From: Amoeboaphelidium occidentale
Lineage: Eukaryota > Aphelidiomycota > Aphelidea
Assembly: GCA_023515795.1 (NCBI GenBank)
Contig: JALGPX010000107.1
Location: 1 to 24,078 of the forward strand
DNA length: 24,078 nucleotides
Reading direction: 5' to 3'
This document shows positions 18,671 to 24,078 of this stretch, one piece after another. The position numbers and the translations under genes are program-made. Numbering within the stretch: the first letter of the stretch is position 1; each line of letters opens with the position of its first letter. The notes beneath the pieces were generated by a model. It made no database searches. It saw nothing but the letters and a program-made list of their open reading frames with translations, and was not told where the DNA came from.

Positions 18671-20533
18671 ATGCTTCTGTCGTTGATATTCATCATTTTA
18701 TTATTCAATGAGTATGTTTCAACAGCGCACGCATGGACTTCAGATTATTCGATAAGTTCTAGTGATGGTTTCATAGAAGGGTCTAGACCGCCGATCCTCA
18801 AACACTTTGTAACTTTGGTCAAACGACGTGGCGGAGGAGGAAGGGGCGGAGGTGGAGGTGGAGCTTCTCGAGGTGGCGGAGGAGGTGCTCGCGCAGGTGG
18901 TGGCGGTATGCGATCTGGAGGAGGCGGGATGAGAGCCGGAGGTGGTGGCATGAGATCTGGAGGAGGAATGAGAGCAGGCGGCGGTGGTGTGCGAGCTGGA
19001 GGTGCTTCCAGAGCGGGTGGTGGAATGCGGGCAAGTGGTGGAGCATCCGGTGCAAATAGCGGGTTGAGAGTTGGAGGGGGAGGAGGAGGAGGCGGTGGTG
19101 CTAGAGGAAGTGGAGGCCCTCGTGTTAGTAATCCAGGAGGCGGAGGAAATCGTGTAGGAGCAAATTCTGGAACACGAGGTATCGGTGGCACTAAGGCCGG
19201 AAATGTTGGTACCAGAGCTCCTGCTGTAGCGAAACCACCAGCTGCTGCAAGGCCAGCTTCGGTCCCGTCTAAAAGTCCGCCAGCTGCTCCTAAGCCTCAG
19301 CTTCCCGCAGCAGCAAAACCTCCTGCTCAACAAGCTCAGCCTGTCACACCAAAAAACAACCCATTACAACCTAAAGCTGTAGACACGCCGTCAGCCAAGT
19401 CTGGAACAAATCCTGCATCAAAGCCTGAGGCGAAAGCAAAGGATAACGCGGATAAACCAACAGCTGATAAAGCAGCCGTGAAAGATAATGGAAAGGTCGC
19501 AGATACTAAGGCTAAAAATGACAATGCAGCTCAAACCCCCGCAGAAGATGCTAAACCCAAAGACGTCAACACTAAAGAGACTCCAAAGGAAGAGCAAAAG
19601 AAGGGCGAAGACCAAAAGAAGACCGATGGTCAAAAATTAGGCGACGAACCTACGAAAGGCGAGAAGCAACAGAAGGCCGAGGATCCCAAAAGTATAGAAG
19701 ACGGCAAAAAGGCTGAGGATCCAAAGAGTGCAGAAGAAGGTAACAAGGAAGAAGAAGGGAAGGAGGAGGAGCCTGAAAAGGAAAAGGAAGTTGAGCCGAA
19801 AGAAGCCCCCAGTGAAAAGAAGGATAGTCCACCAAAAGGAGGCGGAGGAGGTGGAGGGGGCGGTGGTGGCAAGAAAAAGCGTAACAGGTCAAGGCCAAGA
19901 AGGCCCAGAAGAAACCCCTCTCGTTCGAAGCCGTCCAGGTCGAAGAATAAGAAGAAAAAGAAAAAGCGACCGTCTTCTGGTTCAGGAAATGGTAATGCGA
20001 TAGTATTCATTGGCAGCCCGACCACAACAACTATTTCAGCTTCTCCTACACCGACGACAACAAATAGCAAGAAAAAGAAAAGAAATCGTTCAAAGCCAAA
20101 GCCTAGACTAGGAGGCCATGAAAGTTTTGCTGATGCAATTATGGAGGCCATAGAAAATACCAATGGAGGCAGAATGAGTATATTTAGAAGGCTACTAAAG
20201 ATGCTCTTCGAGAACAGGTTGTTTCCAGAGAGAGTTGATTTGTTGGAACGCATTATTATTGGGTTAATTGACAGTTTCACGGCGAAAGAATTGACGAAGG
20301 CAAAAAGAATTATCAAAGAAGTTGTCAAGGATTTTACCCGGAGTTAATCAGAACATTTGCCTGCGAAGTGGTTTTGTAAATTTAATAGACTAGTATCAGA
20401 ATGTTTGCTAGAGAACGCCTTTTATGGACTCGTGGAGAGGAAGGATGGCTTTGTGAATAATAATGAAGATATTGGCCGTGACATTGATCTAATGACTGAT
20501 CAAGTGAGACAGTTGCACGATAGATCATTGTAA
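18671..20533 (+). CDS. Secreted Gly-rich and Lys/Glu-rich modular protein
   Basis: Signal peptide MLLSLIFIILLFNEYVSTAHA, then a dibasic VKRR at 50-53 that Kex2 could cut. Next come a Gly-rich repeat block (54-180), an Ala/Pro/Lys block (181-240), a Lys/Asp/Glu block with EDPKS-type repeats (250-388), poly-Gly (11 residues), a Lys/Arg-rich block (401-434) and a second one (467-479), and a helical C-terminal domain from about 483. Translation without splicing stops at 20347 (558 aa). Removing a likely 51-nt intron (20343-20393: GTTAAT donor, ACTAG acceptor) takes out that stop and extends the same helix by 46 residues to the TAA at 20531-20533, giving 603 aa. I prefer the spliced model. A short upstream frame (18666-18686) overlaps the start. 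Function unknown; a matrix or wall protein is plausible. Confidence 0.72.
18830..19210 (+). repeat. Coding Gly-rich repeat block
   Basis: Imperfect tandem units of four glycines followed by M/A/V-R-(S/A), for example GGGGMRSGGGGMRAGG, encoded by GGx-rich codons. The G-rich purine strand produces long spurious frames on the minus strand. Such blocks are prone to length change by slippage. Confidence 0.8.
20343..20393 (+). other. Probable intron containing an apparent stop codon
   Basis: It begins GTTAAT and ends ACTAG, with a TTTAAT branch-like motif a few bases upstream of the acceptor. Length is 51 nt, a multiple of three, so the frame continues on either side. It is slightly longer than the other introns (34-43 nt). 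Confidence 0.5.
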
Positions 20534-20717
20534 CGAATAGCACAGATGGGTTTGATGGAGTCGATTGATGAGTGTAAGATAAGAGATCCGCTACACTTAT
20601 AGAGATACTATGTTTCAGCGATTCTGTATTAATAAATTCCACTTTCCAGATACTAAACGAACCTTGTATCCATACATAACCGTCCCATACCGTTTCATCA
20701 TATCCACTGCCGTTTGC

Positions 20718-20727
20718 GGGGGGGGGG
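20718..20727 (+). repeat. Poly-G tract (10 bases)
   Basis: Ten consecutive G in otherwise A/T-rich intergenic DNA, followed 20 bp later by a second run of five G. The length is prone to sequencing or replication error. Confidence 0.7.
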
Positions 20728-20968
20728 TAATATTGTATAACATTTGGGGGAAAACAGTATATGCACATCAAGTGATGATCTACCCGTCACGCGCCAAACC
20801 ATCTACGCGGTAATGGTGCATACACTATGATGTCATTTGATCACGTGATGATCTAAATTTCATCACCGATAAGTTTCGGTATTAAAGCCTGTGATGACAA
20901 TGGATATCGAATGAGAGGCAAAACGAAGGTGGTTTAGATCGAGACAGGTTACGACAAAAGCACTAAAG

Positions 20969-21019
20969 GTAAGCTGGTCTCGTGAGCAGTTTTAATAGCG
21001 AATCATTTTATCATTGTAG
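20969..21019 (+). other. Intron-like segment outside any reading frame
   Basis: AAAG before a GTAAGC donor (used twice in Ran) and a TTGTAG acceptor 51 nt on. Neighbouring sequence has no open frame, so this would be a leader intron of the broken gene downstream or part of a non-coding RNA. Confidence 0.2.
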
Positions 21020-21458
21020 GAATAAGCCTAAGTATTCGCAGAAACCAAATAGAACATCATTTCGCAAGATCATATTTATTGTAGTTTGAAGCAGAAAACC
21101 TTTTCAGAAATAAAAACTGCTTCTTCTTGTTTCAAGGATACTCACGCTTCCAAAGAGTGCATTTCTTTTGTGCATTAATTTTGGATGTTACGAGTGTTTG
21201 AAAGCTCAGGAGATTGTGTGGTATCAGTGAATGAGTAGCAAACTCGAAGCATTCTTGAATAATGCAATGATTTGAAGTTAAAACCACAACCAGATCCTTT
21301 ATAAATGATCTGAAAGTAATATTACGTGAGTTACTTTGCGCATTATCGGTTAAGATGTCTGTTCTCATTGAAACCCAAACTTTTTTCCAAATTGATCACT
21401 TTCCGCTTGTTTTCACGAAATCGCTTGATTGCGATTCCAAACTGAACAACAGCAATAA

Positions 21459-22163
21459 ATGGATTATCACCAGAAACTTGACGCTGTTGAGCAGGATATC
21501 AAGGCATTAGAAAACAGTGAAGAGTACAAGGCTTTGGCCAAGAAGAATCGCGCCTGGGCTGATCCTAAGCTAACAGAAGCAGAAAAGGGCGAGTGGGGGC
21601 TATTAAAGGAAAAGCTTGATGAATTGAAGGAAAGAAGGCGGGATTACGTCCAAATCATTCTTTCAACGAATGCTCATTCAGTGGAGAAAGCGGATTCTAC
21701 ACGCAAAAAGTAAAAGAAAGACGCAGCCGTCAAGGATGAGAGATTATTGTTGTCAGATGTGGCGATTAAGATGTGGGAACGATTTAACTTCGCTTTGAAA
21801 TATGATGCTCCAACATTTGGAGATTTCATGGAAGCCGCTGGATTCGATGGAAAGGGAGCCGTGGCTTAAGTGTATGAATATTTCAGAAAGAGAAATCAAG
21901 GCAAGGTTGAGAAAGATGAGATCAAGGAGTCGCTTTCTAGGGCCGAATGGATCGCGCTACTAGATTTAAGTTCACATGTGAATCCACTTTTGCACCATCC
22001 ATTGGTGGAGAAGGAAGACGGGAGCCTTCGTCTGGTGTTGGAGCATGAAATTTATGAACAGAAAGCCGGGCTTTTTGGGAATCTCATTCATAAGTTGTAC
22101 GGGCCTGACAAGAAGGTTGACATCAAAGATGCCTCCAGTGATTCATCGGAAAGTTCGATTTAG
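21459..22163 (+). pseudogene. Coiled-coil gene with two in-frame TAA codons
   Basis: One continuous frame of 235 codons from ATG 21459 to TAG 22161-22163, interrupted only by TAA at codon 85 (21711-21713) and codon 137 (21867-21869). All three pieces have protein-like composition. Piece one is a charged helix (LTEAEKGEWGLLKEKLDELK); piece two reads KMWERFNFALKYDAPTFGDF; piece three reads AEWIALLDLSSHVNPLLHHP and ends in a Ser/Asp tail. There are no frameshifts. TAA is the normal stop elsewhere here, so code change is not the answer. The coiled-coil style recalls the linker of fungal Crinkler-like proteins, weakly. I see no good intron that removes either stop; recent inactivation is the simplest view, with readthrough as an alternative. 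Confidence 0.6.
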
Positions 22164-23035
22164 AACGAGCCAATATATTCAATATTTGCACCTTTGATCT
22201 CTGTACATTTTCCTTTGAATGTTTCATCTTTGTATCTTGACCTCTAGTGTTTCTCTTTGACTCAAGCTGCTTGGACCCTTTACCTTAGTATGATCAGGTT
22301 TATTTCATGATAGTTCCGACGCGCGGCATTATCAAGCACATTCTAGACATGTTTTAGACATAGCCAACGCCCAAGACTCATCGCAAAACGATCCAATAGA
22401 GAACTACAGAGCACAACCACAAGTGAAGAACATCAAGGCGTGGTTACGATCTGTTTGAGGCATATTTTACGATCGTTTATTTGGTACCAAAAAGTTACTG
22501 AAAAAGTATGATCATTTTCATTATATCATTATGACAAGAATGATAAAATAGGATCATTTTAAGTTTGGTACCAAATAAACGATATAACTTCTATCGTTTC
22601 GTTGAAATCACCATACAATTCTGTGCAAATTACTGTCAGGTTCCATCAGCGTGTACTCCACACAGATCATTAAGTCTCTCCAATATGATATTGAAACAGC
22701 GGAGCCTGATGAAGCGGAGCATATCTGAAGTTCCAAGTCACCAGTTAAGTCTCAGGGCTGTAGTATCATCAGTGCCGTGACTCTGAACGGCTGTTCATTG
22801 TGCAATTTCATAATCTTAATCGACTGTTAGTCCAATAGAAGCAATAAAAGAAGGTAAGAGGACTTTTCCGGGCGTTTTTATTACGTTTTCTCGCGTGAGG
22901 AGCTAACTCGGACTGCGCGGGCTCGTTTTTTAAACAAGTTTGCAAATCACAATACAACCATCTTTGCATTTGCTGTCGATCAAATGTTGCGTTGATCCGG
23001 CGGATTTTCATGTCAACTTTGACATAATTCCACGA
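22164..23035. other. Intergenic region, 872 bp
   Basis: Apart from the inverted-repeat element at 22472-22583, I see no gene. Short frames exist on both strands but none has a start and recognisable features. A short duplication GCGGAGC occurs around 22700 and 22716. Confidence 0.5.
22472..22583. mobile_element. 112-bp element with 20-bp terminal inverted repeats (MITE-like)
   Basis: The left arm ATCGTTTATTTGGTACCAAA (22472-22491) is the exact reverse complement of the right arm (22564-22583). Each arm contains the 12-bp palindrome TTTGGTACCAAA. The 72-bp interior is A/T-rich with minor inverted repeats built on ATCATT/AATGAT. No clear target-site duplication is visible at the edges and no transposase is nearby, so it would be a non-autonomous element; a structured regulatory or termination hairpin is the alternative. 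Confidence 0.45.
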
Positions 23036-24078
23036 ATGCTCGCGTTTTTGGCATTAATATTGCCTCTGGCCCTCGCTGGAAATGTTTTGAGGGGTTTATC
23101 AAGCAATCTCTACCAACCTGGATCTGGAACAGTTTGGCACTCACAGATGGATTCAGGTAATCATGTTGATATTGACGCGTAATCTTTTAGTCGAAGTATC
23201 TCTTGGGCCTGATTTCAAGCCAGGTACAAATAATATTGCAGCTTGTGAATTAAGAAGGGCTTCGTGGTGGGCCTGGTTCAATAATCACTTGGCGTCTTTC
23301 AAGCCACCAAAAGTTGATTTCACGCATGTTCGCTACTCTGGTCCTGTGGATATTCGATGCAGACTACCACATAAGGATGATGTTTTGACGTCTGAAAAGT
23401 TCATGTTCTGGGAATTCGGAGTATTTAGTAACAAGTTCAAAGAACAAGGCAAACTTGAAAGATTGTCTGATGGCTTGAAATTATCTGGTGTTGAGAACGC
23501 TCAAAGATTTTATGTTGAGTTGAGAGATCCTAAAACTGCACATAGGAAATCTTATATTGCCTTTAATGAAGCAGGTATTGCTCATATTCCGTCTAGAATG
23601 TATGATTACTCGGTAATTGTTGAACTCAAGAAATCTGTGTTCTACGGGCTTAGTTCAAAAGTTGTATTGCGTGAATTCGGTAGCAGACTTCCTAGTTACG
23701 ATAAGGATGCAGATGTGCCAGTTCCGTCAGAAGATTTTGTTGTTACTGCGGATAGAGAAGAGAAGAACGCACAAAGGAAAGATAAAGAACAGACCCCTGA
23801 AGAAGACGACTCGAATGTAGTTCCTGTAGCCGTTCCTATAGCTGTACCTTCTAACGAAGAAGCGGAAACTGAAGATCAACCTTCTTCGCGATTATCGCAA
23901 TCTTCAGACGCAAAGACTTCAAGCACTTTGGTGTCTGGATCTTCTGAACCTGTACCTGAAAAAGAAGGCGCTTCTAGCACAGATGCAGAATCAGATGCTG
24001 GGAGCTTAGCTAGAATGGATGCAGAATTATCTCAATGTGTTAAAGAAAAAGTCGAGCCTGTTTGTCAAGACAACCAAT
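23036..24078 (+). CDS. Secreted orphan protein, cut by window end
   Basis: Exon 1 is 23036-23156, with a 34-nt intron (23157-23190), then an open frame to the last base. At least 336 residues are visible. The N-terminus MLAFLALILPLALAG is a signal peptide. Splicing joins GTVWHSQMDS to VEVSLGPDFKPG. The next 200 residues look globular: ELRRASWWAWFNNHLASF, FMFWEFGVFSNKF, and a Tyr/Val-rich stretch near RMYDYSVIVELKK. After about residue 225 the chain turns acidic, Ser/Glu/Pro-rich, with a Val/Pro repeat (VVPVAVPIAVPS). No family was recognised. Whether it ends in a membrane anchor lies beyond the window. Confidence 0.75.

Larger units (their letters stand above)
20534..21458. other. Intergenic region, 925 bp
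   Basis: No convincing gene. It holds a run of ten G (20718-20727), an 11-bp direct repeat GTGATGATCTA at 20772 and 20845, and a hairpin GTGATGA-8 nt-TCATCAC starting at 20845. It also holds an intron-like GTAAGC...TTGTAG segment (20969-21019) and a minus-strand frame of 78 codons (21132-21368) with no recognisable domain. No tRNA found. Confidence 0.5.

Noticed and set aside
18740-20328. Long minus-strand open frames (Pro-rich, Ser-rich, Phe-rich) opposite the Gly-rich gene
   Set aside because: They are mirror images of GGx and AAG/GAG codons on the plus strand. The plus-strand frame has a signal peptide and ordered composition blocks.
20382-20771. Minus-strand frame of 129 codons
   Set aside because: It lies opposite the proposed last exon of the Gly-rich gene, begins at a non-ATG codon and shows no domain.
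20840-20910. C/D-box snoRNA suggested by two GTGATGA motifs
   Set aside because: No CTGA D box follows at a suitable distance and no terminal stem is visible.
21710-21742. A 33-nt intron removing the first TAA of the broken gene
   Set aside because: It would start GTAAAA and keep the frame, but the interior is purine-rich with no branch-like motif and a poor GAG acceptor, and the second TAA has no matching solution.
21459-22163. TAA reassigned to a sense codon in this organism
   Set aside because: TAA ends Ran, RhoGEF, ILV3, the kinase and others at positions that fit family lengths, so it works as a stop here.
22350-22510. Open plus-strand stretch of about 53 codons before the inverted-repeat element
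   Set aside because: It has no start codon and no domain-like sequence and runs into the element.
22565-22780. 71-codon plus-strand frame beside the inverted-repeat element
   Set aside because: It starts inside the element's right arm, has no recognisable features and fits chance.
1-24078. tRNA, rRNA or CRISPR arrays
   Set aside because: Scanning by eye for B-box GGTTCGA-type sequences, rRNA-like blocks and regularly spaced repeats found none; a tRNAscan-SE or Infernal run would settle it.

Overview
This is nuclear DNA from a eukaryote, most likely a fungus with a compact genome. The reasons are a vacuolar Atg22-type transporter, a Boi1/Boi2-type SH3-SAM-PH protein, a Kin1/MARK-type kinase with a C-terminal KA1 domain, a mitochondrial dihydroxy-acid dehydratase and secreted proteins with a Kex2-like dibasic site. 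Intergenic gaps are short and introns are tiny and spliceosomal: ten well-supported introns of 34-43 nt plus one probable 51-nt intron. The sequence alone does not let me name the species or phylum.

Left part (1-6.4 kb): Ran GTPase (minus, four exons), an Atg22-family transporter (minus), a small orphan protein with a SAM-like C-terminus (plus), and a Kin1/MARK-like kinase (minus, four exons). Middle part (6.9-16 kb): four plus-strand genes in tandem, a DH-PH RhoGEF, an LST2-like protein without its FYVE finger, a Boi-like SH3-SAM-PH protein with a divergent CH-like tail, and ILV3. The gaps between them are 115, 102 and 24 bp. Kinase, RhoGEF and Boi-like protein all belong to families acting in cell polarity or Rho/Cdc42 signalling, so this stretch may be a loose polarity neighbourhood (inference).

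Right part (16-24 kb): an accessory zone of lineage-restricted proteins. It holds two secreted orphans with six cysteines in the mature chain, a His/Tyr/Pro-rich protein, a secreted Gly-rich/Lys-Glu-rich protein whose real C-terminus probably lies past an apparent stop codon, a coiled-coil gene broken by two in-frame TAA codons, a 112-bp element with 20-bp terminal inverted repeats, and a secreted protein that runs off the window end. Two intergenic stretches of about 0.9 kb lie here.

Gene ends are economical. Convergent pairs share 23-44 bp spacers with poly(A) signals on one or both strands, and in three genes the stop codon lies inside an AATAAA. The divergent kinase/RhoGEF pair has the same TATAAATAG motif upstream of both starts. 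No tRNA, rRNA or CRISPR array was recognised.
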